NCBI RefSeq assembly: GCF_003597395.2
Contig: NC_133774.1
Span: 33,246,221-33,310,220 of the forward strand
Length of the DNA: 64,000 nt
Direction: 5' to 3'
DNA from: Chelonoidis abingdonii
Taxonomy: Eukaryota; Chordata; Testudines; Testudinidae
This document shows positions 46,875 to 57,473 of this stretch, one piece after another (the first letter of the stretch is position 1; each line of letters opens with the position of its first letter). The translations under genes were made by a program, and so were the position numbers. The notes under the pieces were generated by a model. The model saw nothing but the letters and a program-made list of their open reading frames with translations. It made no database searches and was not told the origin of the DNA.

Positions 46875-48840
46875 ATGCCCCGGGCCTCAGGGTTTAAATT
46901 GTGCAAATCTTGCAGACATTCGATGCCTAGAAGTGACCCACACACCGACTGTCTCCGTTGCCTGGGTGAATCTCACATTGGTGAATCTCACATCAGCAAC
47001 TGCTGTAAGATCTGCAGGTCCTTTAAACCCAGAACAAAAAAGAGAGAGACGTTAGACTTCGGGCCCTTCTCATGGAGTTGGCGCTGGCCCCAACCCCAGT
47101 ACGCCGAGCACAGTGATCTCCTGGCACCTTCCAGTGCCCAGTGCCGCTCCCTGTTGAAGAAGCAGAGGAAGGCTCCATCCTCTCAGAGGCTTCGAGACAA
47201 AGCAGGGATTGAGGCTAGAAGAATGTCAGACAGCCCCGGTTCCCCGCCCGCCCGGGTTCTCGGCAGAGCTACCGAAGCAACTCCTGACAGAGGCGCCATC
47301 ACCGGTGTCACCCTCCAGCTCTCTCACCTCGAAGCACCATGCCCACGACTCCTGGCAGGGATCGCCAGCTCCACGTCACCGTGGATCATGGCATCGCAGC
47401 GTCTCGAGGAGTAGCAGCTCGAGGCAGCACCGTTCCTCAGCGTCAGAGTCCCAGTCCCATGGCAGATGTCGTTTTTGGTACCATCACTCATACCACTCCC
47501 ACAATACCAACAGGTCATTGGTAACCCCGACCTTGACCCACACTCGGCCCCCTACGACTCAGCTGGGCCAACCCGACCAGCTGGTGCTGCCGGTGCCACA
47601 GCAGAGTCAATGGCAAGGACCCCCATGGCAAGGCCAGTGGTGCCAGTCGACCCCCTGGCCCCCCATGCATGTCCAGCAAGGCCCTTGGTCGATAGCAGGG
47701 GCATTGGAGGCTCCCTCAGCCACACTATCCAGACCTCTGAGGGATAGATTGGCGGGTCATGGATCCTCGGCACCGCACAAGGAGTCTGACCAAGGGGTGG
47801 ATCCCATGGCACCGGCCGATGTGCAGAGCCCCGTACCGCCCCCCTCCCCCACACCGAATGACAAGATTGTGGCCCTACGCCACCTCCACACCACATGAGG
47901 ACTTCAGGGCTCATCAGGAGCTACTGAAGCGAGTAGTGTCCAGTCTCCAACTCCAAGCTCAGGAGATGGAGGAACCCTCGGACTCACTGTTCAAAGTACT
48001 CTCGTCCTCGGTACCGAGCAGAGTAGCCCTCCCACGGCACGAAGGGTTGGCTAACATCGCCAATGCCCTCTGACCTCCCTTGCGCTGGTATCGAAAAAGG
48101 CAGAGCACAAATATTTCATGCCCATGAAAGGGAAAGAATGCCTCTATACTCACCCTGCCCTCAACTCCTTAGTGGTGGAGTCTGTAAATCATAGAGAAAG
48201 ACAGGGTCAACCAGGACCCACCTCCAAAAATAAAAACTCTAAAAGACTAGACTCATTTGGCAGGAAGCTTTATTCATCAGCCAACTTCCAACTCCAGGTG
48301 GCCAACCACCAGGCCCTCCTCAGTCGCTATGAGTTTAACTTGGGGGGGTCGCTGCTGAAATTTGAACCCTTCCTTCTGGAGCATGAGAGGAAGGATTTTA
48401 AGATGCTGGTGGAGGAGGGCACAGCCACCACAAAGCTGCTGTGCAGGCAGCATCAGATGCAGCTGATACCGCTGCTCAGTCCATGGTATCGGCTGTGTCT
48501 ATGTGCAGGGCTTTGTGGCTATTGCTGTCCGGGCTTTCTGCGGAGGCATAGTCTGTGATGCAGGATCTTCTCTTTGATGGCAAGGACCTGTTCGCAGAGC
48601 AAACAGATGTGAGGATCCATGGCATGAAGGACTCACGTACTACCCTTCAAACCCTCGGTCTCTACGTTTCGCCCAAGAAAGAGCCTAAGCTGCAAGCCTC
48701 CACCCCGGCGTCCCAGCTGAGATACAAGCCCGCCTACAAGAGGCCCAAAGTCCCAAAAAGGCGAGGTCAGAGGCAGTCTCGCTCTGCCCCACAGCCTGGG
48801 CCCTCCAGGGGCAAGCAGTAGGGCAAGAGGCATTTTTGAC
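46875..48840 (+). pseudogene. DIRS gag pseudogene, copy 3
   Basis: Starts MPRASGFKLCKSCRH, then CLRCLGESH and CCKICRSF, a Cys/His-rich putative zinc-binding start. A local duplication gives GESHIGESHI. A Ser/Arg-rich and then Pro/Gln/Trp-rich middle (47209-47898, another frame) leads to the conserved block with CLYTHPALNS, NHRERQGQ and LQVANHQALLSRYEF (48118-48420) and a basic C-terminal tail (48555-48821). At least three frame changes show it is broken. Confidence 0.75.
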
Positions 48841-48843
48841 TGG

Positions 48844-50640
48844 TTGCAGGAGGGTACGTGGGTCGCCCCCGAGAGGACTCCCCTACCAATAAAGTTAGTT
48901 TTCAGCAATCGCTTGTGTGCGTTCCTTCCAGAATGGTCCCAAATAACATCGGACCGATGGGTCCTCAACACCATTTCCCAGGATTACACACTACACTTTG
49001 TCTCACTCCCATCCTCCCATGGCAGGGGGGACCCGTCACTTTTACCCCTGCAACAGCAGAAAGTGGGTCGGCGCCTCAGCTTGGGAGCCGTGGAGAAGGT
49101 TCCGGGGGAGTTCCGGGGAAAAGGGTTTTTCTCCCGTTACTTCCCGATCCCCAAGGCAAAAGGGGGGCTCAGGCCCATCCTGGATTTGCGAGACCTCAAT
49201 TGGTTCATGGCAAAATGCCGGTTCCACGCGGTCTCTGGACCCTGGCAATTGGTGTTCAGCCCTGGACCTTCAGAATGCATATTTCCATGCCCACATATTT
49301 GAGGGGCACAGACAATTCCTCCATTTCCTAGTGGGACAGGACCACTACCAATTTACAGTCCTCCCATTTGGCCTATCCACCATGCCCAGGGTATTCACAA
49401 AGTGTATGGCAGTGGTGGCAGCCTACCTCAGATGACGAGGGGTACAGATATTTCCCTATCTCGATGACTGGCTGCTCAAGGGCAGATCGTGGTCCCAGGT
49501 ACAAAACCATGTGCACTTGCTCTTGGCTACGTGTGCCAATCTAGGCCTCCTACTGAATGAGGCCTACTTGACATTGGTTCCAGTGCAATGCATAAAATTC
49601 ATAGGCGCTCTCCTGGATGCCTCCAAGGCCACAGCTTCCCTTCCCCTGGGCAGGTTCCAGACCCTGAAGGGGCTTATAGCCTTGATCACAGAGTTCCACA
49701 TCACCACAACCAGGGCATGCCTGCAGCTCCTGGGCCACATGGCGGCGTGCACATACATGGTCTGCCACACCAGGCTTCATATGAGACCCCTCCAGCTCTG
49801 GTTGGCCTCAGAGTCCTCCCAGGCCTGGGACCAACTGGACAAAGTCTCTCGGTTCCAGCACCAGTGATTGCCACACTACAATGGTGGTCCTGCCCGGCCA
49901 ATATGCTCCAGGGAATTCCCTTCCGGGACCCGACCCCATCACTAGACCTAGTGTCTGACATATCGGACTAGGGCTGTGGGGCCCCCAAAGGGAACTCACA
50001 GACCCAAGGGATGTGGTCAGCCACAGAGCTGTCCCTTCAATAAACGTCAGGGAACTCAGCGCGATACGCTTAGCCTGTGTGGTGTTCAGCTCACAGCTAC
50101 ATGGCAAGGTGGTCAGAGTATTCACGGACAACACTGCTGCGATGTTTTACATCAACAGGCAAGGTGGGATGAGGTCCTTGGCCCTCTGCCGGGAAGCCCT
50201 TAGCTTCTAGGAGTTCTGTATAGCCCAGGACATCTCCCTGAAGGCTTTCCATCTGCCAGGCATCAACAACACACAGGCTGATCACTTAAGCAAGGTTTTC
50301 TCCTCCCAACACTAGTGGTCACTCCACTCAGAGGTCACTCACCAGCTCTTCCGAGTGTGGGGCACTCCCCAAGTAGACCTGTTTGCGACCCGACAGAACT
50401 ACCGTTGCCACGGGTTCTGTTCTGGGGGGTTGGGAAGGAATGCAATCTCAGATGCTTTCCTCCTGTCACGGTTGGGCCAACTCATTGGTACAGGACCCTC
50501 CTGGGCTTGCTCGTGAGCCTTCCGCAGCTGTTGCTGCTCCGCCTGGACCTACTTTCCCAGGACCAGGGCCACCTCCTCCACCCCAATCTGGCCACCTTCC
50601 ATCTGACAGTGTGGATGATCAATGGCTAGATGTGGAGGAG
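48844..50640 (+). pseudogene. DIRS reverse transcriptase–RNase H pseudogene, copy 3
   Basis: The RT opens with SDRWVLNTISQDY, FFSRYFPIPKAKGGLRPILD and LNWFM in one frame (48844-49240). It then shifts to LDLQNAYFHAHIF, YQFTVLPFGLST and the catalytic YLDDWLLKG (about 49458), with one TGA at about 49433 between them. After another shift the RNase H part reads NVRELSAIRLACVVF, VFTDNTAAMFYI and HLPGINNTQADHLSK (50013-50300). VDLFATRQN follows, as in copy 2. All catalytic blocks are present but not in one frame. Confidence 0.8.
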
Positions 50641-50838
50641 AGAAGGTGTTCGGAAGGGGTCAGGCATGTCCTCGAAAGTAGGAAGCCATCCAGATGCTAA
50701 GCCTACCTGGGAAAGTGGTCCATGTTCTCCAGGTGGGCGGGCGAGCGGGGTACTTCCCCAATGTCTGCCCTGCTCCAACTTGTCCCTGATTACCTCCTCC
50801 ACCTTTAAACTCAAGACCTGGCCCCTTCCTCCGTCAGG

Positions 50839-51651
50839 GTGTACCTGGAAGCTATTTCAGCATTCCATCTGCTGATTCAGGGCTGCTCAGTTTTCTCCCA
50901 TGCCATGACCGGGCGTTTCCTCAAGGGGCTAGACTGGTCCTTTCCTTATGCTAGAACCCCGGTTCCTCAGTGGGATCTCTATTTGGTGTTATCCTGCCTC
51001 ACGGGGGCCCCGTTTGAGCCCCTGGCCACATGCTTATGGTCTCACCTTTCATGGAAAGTAGCCTTCCTCATGGCTATCACATCAGCCCGGTGGGTCTCAG
51101 AGCTCAGGGCCCTGACCTGCGACCCCTCTTACACAGTCTTTCACAAGGACAAGGTTCAGCTCCGCCAACACTATGCATTCCTCCCTAAGGTGGTCTCCAC
51201 TTTTCACATGGGCCAGGACATCTTCCTGCCTGTCCTCTGCCCAAAACCTCATGCCTCTAATGAGGAACGCCGCCTCGATGCGTGCAGAGCACTGGCTTTT
51301 TATCTGGATCGGACTAAGCCGTTCTGCAGGTCTTCACAACTCTTTGTTGCTTCAGCCGAGTGCATGAGGGGTCAATTGATCTCCACCCAGAGGCTTTCCC
51401 AGTGGATTACATCATGCACCCACTCATGCTACGACCTAGCAGGGGTTCCCGCACCACCTATCATGAGGGCGCACTCGTCAAGGGCTCAGGCCTCGTCGGC
51501 TGCATTTGTGGCCCATGTCCCTATTCAAGACATCTGTAGAGCCAGTACCTGGTCCTTAGTGCACACGTTCACATCGCACTATACGATCGTCTCCCATGCC
51601 AGGGATGACGCTGGTTTCGGTAGAGCTGTGCTTCAGCCAGGGAATCTGTGA
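50839..51651 (+). CDS. DIRS tyrosine recombinase domain, copy 3 (open frame)
   Basis: An uninterrupted 270-codon frame ending at a TGA (51649-51651). It carries SARWVSELRAL (catalytic Arg, about 51083), MRAHSSR (HxxR, about 51463) and DICRASTWSLVHTFTSHY (nucleophilic Tyr, about 51528-51582). These are the signature residues of tyrosine recombinases. In DIRS elements this enzyme inserts a circular DNA copy. The N-terminal core-binding part upstream (about 50640-50800) has stops, so full-length protein is unlikely. The frame starts with GTG here only because the frame is open from a stop. Expression is unproven. Confidence 0.7.
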   Translation: MYLEAISAFHLLIQGCSVFSHAMTGRFLKGLDWSFPYARTPVPQWDLYLVLSCLTGAPFEPLATCLWSHLSWKVAFLMAITSARWVSELRALTCDPSYTVFHKDKVQLRQHYAFLPKVVSTFHMGQDIFLPVLCPKPHASNEERRLDACRALAFYLDRTKPFCRSSQLFVASAECMRGQLISTQRLSQWITSCTHSCYDLAGVPAPPIMRAHSSRAQASSAAFVAHVPIQDICRASTWSLVHTFTSHYTIVSHARDDAGFGRAVLQPGNL

Positions 51652-53699
51652 ACTCCTACCCACCTCCATCAGACATAGCTTGTAATCACCTACTGTGGAA
51701 TACACATGAGCAAGCACTCATAGAAGAAAGGACAGTTACCTGTTCCATAACTGGTGTTCTTCGAGATGTGTTGCTCATGGTTATTCCACATCCCACCCTC
51801 CTTCCCCTCTGTCGAAGTTGGTCCGGCAAGAAGGAACTGAGGGTGGGGGGAGCGCGCGGGTCCCCTTATAGCACGCTATAGAGGCGCCACTCCAGGGGTC
51901 GCAGCAGCACTCCCCCTATGGGTACTGCTGAGGGAAAAAGTTACAACACTAGTGCACGTGGTGAGCATGCAAACCTACTGTAGAATAGACATGAGCAACA
52001 CATCTCGAAGAACGCCAGTTACGGAACAGATAATGGTCCTTTTTGTTCAGTGTTGTTATATTTGTGTGTGTGTGTGTTTTGTACAACACCCAGACATCTG
52101 TAATCAAAGAATGAGAACTTTCCACAGCAATGTGTGTTTAGCTACTTGCAGTACAGCAGGAAATTATTTTGACATGTTAGAAAGAAAGGGACTGTATGTT
52201 TTTGCATCTTACAATGCAAACTCCTTTTAAATGAGCTATTCAGATATAAAAGTGATCAACATAAGAGCACTCAAGTGTATCCCATAGCAAGTAGAATAAA
52301 TCACAACAAAATTATCATGTCCCTACTTGTTAATATATACAATACATATACATTGCTACCCATTAAGAAATTTGTGATTGTCTAGTTATAATGCTAAACA
52401 GTCTCTTTTTTCCTTAATAATGACATTCCTGTATCTAAGGTTTTTTGCACCAATAATATTTGCTGAATAGCTTGATAAAATTGCCAGATATTGTATATGG
52501 GGCAAGGAGGTTGGTCCAAAACAGCATGAAGAAAAGGGCAAGGCCAAGGCCAAATAATTAATTTTGTATATGCTACCTGCACTAAGAATTTCTTCTTAAT
52601 CTAGGCAAAATTTACGGTAGAGTACATTTAAAATTCCCTTTATGTTTAATGGCAGCTATACCTTTAGAGAAGTTTTAGCTTGTATAGCCGTCATGTACTC
52701 ATCAGATCCTTTCTGCTTTGCGCTACCGGGGTCATATATTCCCATTGATGAATGTTCTTGAACAATTTCCACTTTTGGTCAGAAACAGTCTTTTTCATCA
52801 GTAGCCTTGTGCTTTGCACCTATTTTCCTTAATCAGATATTTCAAAAACAAAAAATCTCTTTATTTTAGTAAAGTTTGAGCTTCCTTTTGACACTTCTTT
52901 GAGTAATGATGGAGTAAAGGTTTTGGTTCCAGACGTGGATTGAGTTTATTGTGAGTCCCCTCTAAAGCACTATTGTCCTACAACATGAGTAGCTTTTACT
53001 ATACTCCTGGCCAACTGGAGTTTCTGTTTTCTAAGGAAAATATTTACTGATTATTTGCATGTATACATATACAGAAGATGAAATCCTGGCTCTGCTGAAG
53101 TCAATTGCAAAACTCCTATTGACTTCAATGTAGCCAAGATTTCACCCAGAATATGCTCTACTTCCATCTAATGAGTGTCTGTGCATTGTCACCAGCAGGC
53201 AACAATTTTTCAGGCATCACAAATCGCTTCACCAGAAGCAGAAATCTGGACTAATTCTTTTGAGTCAGTTTTATCATCTATTCTCTTGGAATCCAAGGAA
53301 TTCCTTTGCGTGACCCATTGGAACTAGTTGTTTGTTCATAGTATAATCCAGTGGAAACTTCCTTTATGCAGTATAAAAAGGAGTACTCCTGCACCGACCC
53401 AAGTCCAGTTTGGTAATTAGTATCCAAAGAATATATTTTTCAATCAAACCCAGTGTGCATGAATGCTTTGGGGGGGGGGGGGGGAACATCATGTACCACA
53501 TCAATCTACCTCAAAATTTAATATATCTACAGCAAGAAAAGAAATGTACAAAGCTAGGATATTTGTTCATCTAGACCTTGATCTTTTGTCCATTCAAGTC
53601 AATAAAAAGCTCTTATTGATAGTGGAAGATCAAGTATCTAAGGCCTGATTCTCCTCTTCTTTGCATTTTGTGTAGTATTTGTACCCAGGCAAAGTGAAT

Positions 53700-55080
53700 G
53701 CTACCATTCTGCTTTGGTAGCTGTGACCTTAGGCACCCCTGTGTTCACACCCTGCATACTACTGCAATGATATTTGTGCAAAATAAGACTTATGAGATAT
53801 AATTTGAAAACTAATAGCACTCTGGTCAGTACCTACATTGTGAATTGTATGTGACAATGCTGTGCGTGGAATTAGGGATACTCATATTCTGCTTCAAAGT
53901 CTGTGACTAAAAGGTGTTTAAACCAGGCATGCCAGGGGAGCTGATAAGCTAGGCCTGGCCAAATTCAATGGGCTATTCATTTGTATCAGCAACTGCAGGA
54001 AGAGAACACTTAAATAGCAAAATTGCAACAAGAAACATCATATTGGAACAAACTAGGGGATACCTTAATCAGGATGGCGTTTGGCCTCCCTGGAGGGAAT
54101 AGGAGACTGAATCCCAGGAAATCAATTTGACTCTTGAAACATAGGCAGTTTTTGAGATATAAGGACACAGACAAACTTTGGATTATCTTTTTCCTGAGGA
54201 GATAAGGAAAACCAGCACCTTGTACTCTGTGGGAATCCTGGCTAAGAGTTAGCCAGGTATTACTGGGAAAGGAAGAATGATGAGAAAATCACCTTGAACA
54301 AAGATGGTAGCTATGTTAGGTCTTAGTCATTAGAAAGTTTATTTTTACTTGTATTTGTTTGTAATCATTTCTATTCTTACTCCTTGGTATCACTTGACTG
54401 AGTGATTCTCAAACTTTTGTACTGGTGGCCCCTTTCGCATAGCAAGCCTCTGAGTGCGCCCCCCCCCCCACTTATAAATTAAAAACCCTTTCTAATATAG
54501 TTAACACCATTATAAATGCTGGAGGCAAAGCGAGGTTTGGGGTGGAGGCTGACAGTTTGCAACCCCCCGTGTAATAACCTCACAACGCTCTGAGGCATCC
54601 TGACCCCCAGTTTGAGAACCTCTGTCTTAACCTATGTCCTTTTGCTAATAAACTTGTTTTGTTTTTACTGTAAATCAATTCAGTGTTATGTTTGAAGGGA
54701 AGGGTGTGTTTAGTCCAGTTAAATGAATAAGCTGTAATGTACTGACTCTTTAAAGGAGCAGTGAATACAATAGCTTCAGTAAATGCACAGTGATAGGAGC
54801 TGTGTGTTATAGAGAATCACCTCAGAGGAGCTCCGGGGTTGGAGTTCACTGGTTGTTATCTGCTAGGCAAGGTTTGGGCTGGGAGAGGTTGAGTTTGCTG
54901 GTGAGGAAGACAGGCTGGTGTTATAGGGAGCTGACACAGTCTCATCTCCAGCAAGGCTCACTCTTGCTGAAGCAGAGAGGTAACACAGAGGCTTATATCT
55001 CTGGTTGTCGTCAGCAGCATGTTACAATAGCATTTTACACACACTTTGCCCCAGTGTAAGTGACCATTCAAGGTGTAAGG
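53700..55080 (+). mobile_element. LTR-like repeat interrupted by hAT MITE
   Basis: The sequence has an AATAAA (54648) followed by CTTGTTTTGTTTTTACTG and then a TTAAAGGAGCAGTGAA segment. I associate this layout with solo LTRs of reptile endogenous retroelements. No internal gag/pol is seen and the ends are not defined. Identification is tentative. Confidence 0.35.
54400..54624. mobile_element. hAT-type MITE nested in LTR-like repeat
   Basis: The left end GAGTGATTCTCAAACTTTTG and the right end AGTTTGAGAACCTCTG form terminal inverted repeats like those at 22698. The flanks ACTTGACT and TCTTAACC are a possible, decayed 8-bp duplication. The element includes a run of Cs near 54460. Confidence 0.6.
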
Positions 55081-56313
55081 CAGTGGATAACCAGGCTCTA
55101 TTGTAAATTGAATATTGATATCAAACAAGAATAGTCTGCATTCTTTCCCACACACACACCCCCAGCTCATTTTAATGTTCAGTAGTGAATTTGGTGTACA
55201 TGAAAGCAAGAGACCAATTATTGGCATTACATTGGTCAAGGACTTTCTAAGCTTCCAAACACTGCTGTGTCACTGCATCTCAATCTTTACGGGTAATTAT
55301 GCCAATTTATTTCAGTCTTTCTCTGAACAAAGACTGCTCAGTCATGTGGGTGGTTTTATGATGTGATCCAACTTTCACTGGAGACTTCTGACTGTGGAGA
55401 CCACCACACTTATTTTTATGTGAGATCTAAACAGGATTCAAACCTAAACCTCCAGAAGTAAAGTAAAGAGCTTGTGATTTAACATATGCCGTCTGACTAG
55501 CCCCTAAACAAGGATTTTATTAAACACGCTTCACTTTTCTTTTTCCTCCAGAAACTTTCTCGGGACAAATAACTTTAACAAAAAACTTTTCGAACTGTAA
55601 AAGCCATTGCTGGTTAATCACAGCTGTGTCAGTTTAAAGATGTGATTTCCACAACTTAGTCCTGTAGATTTATGATGGCCTCTATGATTTTTATTTCCCC
55701 CCCACATTATGAATGCCACATTTCTCATGAGGGCCATAAAAAGTTGAAAGGTATAGTAGCAATATGCAATGCAGACTTCCCTGCACCCTTGTGCTGGTCC
55801 ACATAAAATCTGAATTGAGGTAGTCATTTCCTGAAGTTATTAATCAACCTAATGTGATCACTTGATGAAAGTCATGCTGCACTGTTTGGATATTTTAAGG
55901 AGTTTTTGTTTTTTTGCTTCCTTGAAGCCCTTCTATTGTAAGCTAAATGTGTTCCTTTCTTTCTCGGCTATGTTCAGCTCTTGTCTATGTGGAAACTTTT
56001 TATTTATGTTGGGATGATATGGTATCAATTTAAGGCCCACTTAATCATATGAGTAACTTTAAATGGATAGCTCCATTTGAACTCAGTGGATCACCTCTCC
56101 AGAAGCAGGACCTCAGTCTGGTAAGGGAAAGGAAATTTCTGAGAGGATCCCCAAACAGAGTTTCTCCCTGATTGTTGAGTGGGTGGGTAGAGTTGTCCCA
56201 TCAGGAATGGACTGCTAGGTCTGCCCATCAATCTAGCAGATCCTGGAGAATCTGCATGATGTCAAGGCCCTCCATGTGGCAACACTGTGTCTCACTTCAG
56301 CACTGGAACCTCA

Positions 56314-56596
56314 GGGCTTGGCTACACTGGCACTTCACAGCGCTGCAACTTTCACGCTCAGGGGTGTGAAAAAACACCCCCCGAGCGCTGCAAGATGCAG
56401 CGCTGTAAAGCGTCAGTGTAATCCGGGCAGCAGAGCTGGAAGTGCGGCTCCCAGCGCTGCACGCTACACCCGTAAAGGATGTGGTTTACGTGCAGCGCTG
56501 GGATAGAGCTCTCTCCCAGCGCTGCCACTCTGACCACACTCACACTTCAAAGCGCTGCCACGGCAGCGCTTTGAAATTTCTAGTGTAGCCAAGGCC
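56314..56596. mobile_element. MITE with GGCTTGGCTACACT termini and CAGCGCTG motifs
   Basis: A 283-bp element from GGGCTTGGCTACACT to AGTGTAGCCAAGGCC, flanked by TCA on both sides (56311-56313, 56597-56599). The interior repeats the palindrome CAGCGCTG/AGCGCTG many times. The short direct repeat and termini suggest a Harbinger-type non-autonomous element. Confidence 0.65.
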
Positions 56597-56858
56597 TCAT
56601 CAGTGTCTCTCACCTTCTCTTCACCCCTACCCCTCTCTGCCCCTGGTAATACAGGTTTAATAGCATTGAACTATCAGGAACTTTCCCTGGCCACAGCTAT
56701 CTCAGGCTCTCAAGTAGGTCCTTATTGAACAAAGCACTTAAGCATGTTCTTAGGTCAGTTGTTCAGGAAGTCAAGTATCAGAGGGGTAGCCATGTTAGTC
56801 TGGATCTGTAAAAGCAGCAGAGAATCCTGTGGCACCTTATAGACTAACAGATGTTTTG

Positions 56859-56896
56859 GAGCATGAGCTTTCATGGGTGAATACCCACTTCGTCAG
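56859..56896 (-). ncRNA. Hammerhead-like ribozyme core (family A, left arm)
   Basis: Same order as at 42254-42291, with one G·U pair in stem II (GUGGGU/ACCCAU). C is at the cleavage position. Stem I is weak. Confidence 0.45.
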
Positions 56897-57435
56897 ACGC
56901 ATGTATGGAAATTTCCAGGGGCAGGTATAATATGCTAGCAAGCAAGCTAGAGATAACGAGGTTAGTTCAAATCAGGGAGGATGAGGCCTGTTCTAGCAGT
57001 TGAGGTGTGAAAACCAAGGAGGAGAAACTGGTTGTACCTCAGTGCTTGGCTGTAGACAATGGATCGTGTGAATGTGCCTGGGAAGGAAGCTGGAGAATGA
57101 AGGTAGGCATAGCGGTCAGAGTTTTCAATATTGGTCTCCCTGGCCACACTATAGCAGACCTTAAGGTGGCCATTCTGCAAGCAAAAAAACTTCAGGACCA
57201 GACTTCAAAGAGAGACGCTGAGCTTCAGTTCATCTGCAAATTTGACACCATCAGCTCAGGACTAAACAAAGACTGTGAATGGCTTGGCCAATCAGAACCA
57301 GTTTCTCCTCCCTTGGTTTTCACACCTCAACTGCTAGAACAGGGCCTCATCCTCCCTGATTGAACTAACCTCGTTATCTCTAGCTTGCTTGCTAGCATAT
57401 GTATACCTGCCCCTGGAAATTTCCACTACATGCGT

Positions 57436-57473
57436 CTGACGAAGTGGGTATTCACCCACGAAAGCTCATGCTC
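57436..57473 (+). ncRNA. Hammerhead-like ribozyme core (family A, right arm)
   Basis: CUGACGA, extra A, stem II GUGGGU-AUUC-ACCCAC, GAA, stem III AGC-UCAU-GCU, then C. Upstream GCGU can pair with downstream ACGU only across a 4-nt gap, so stem I is non-canonical. Confidence 0.5.

Larger units (their letters stand above)
46549..52043 (+). mobile_element. DIRS-like tyrosine-recombinase retrotransposon, copy 3
   Basis: About 5.5 kb with left terminus TCTTCTTCGAGTGCTTGCTC and its complement at 51701-51725. The right end is a long imperfect hairpin: 51727-51780 mirrors 51990-52042, and the loop includes an inverted copy of the first ~200 bp of the element. The order is gag, RT/RNase H, tyrosine recombinase. 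It lies downstream of PARP8 in the same orientation as the gene and the other two copies. It has several frameshifts, but the recombinase domain is open. Confidence 0.9.
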
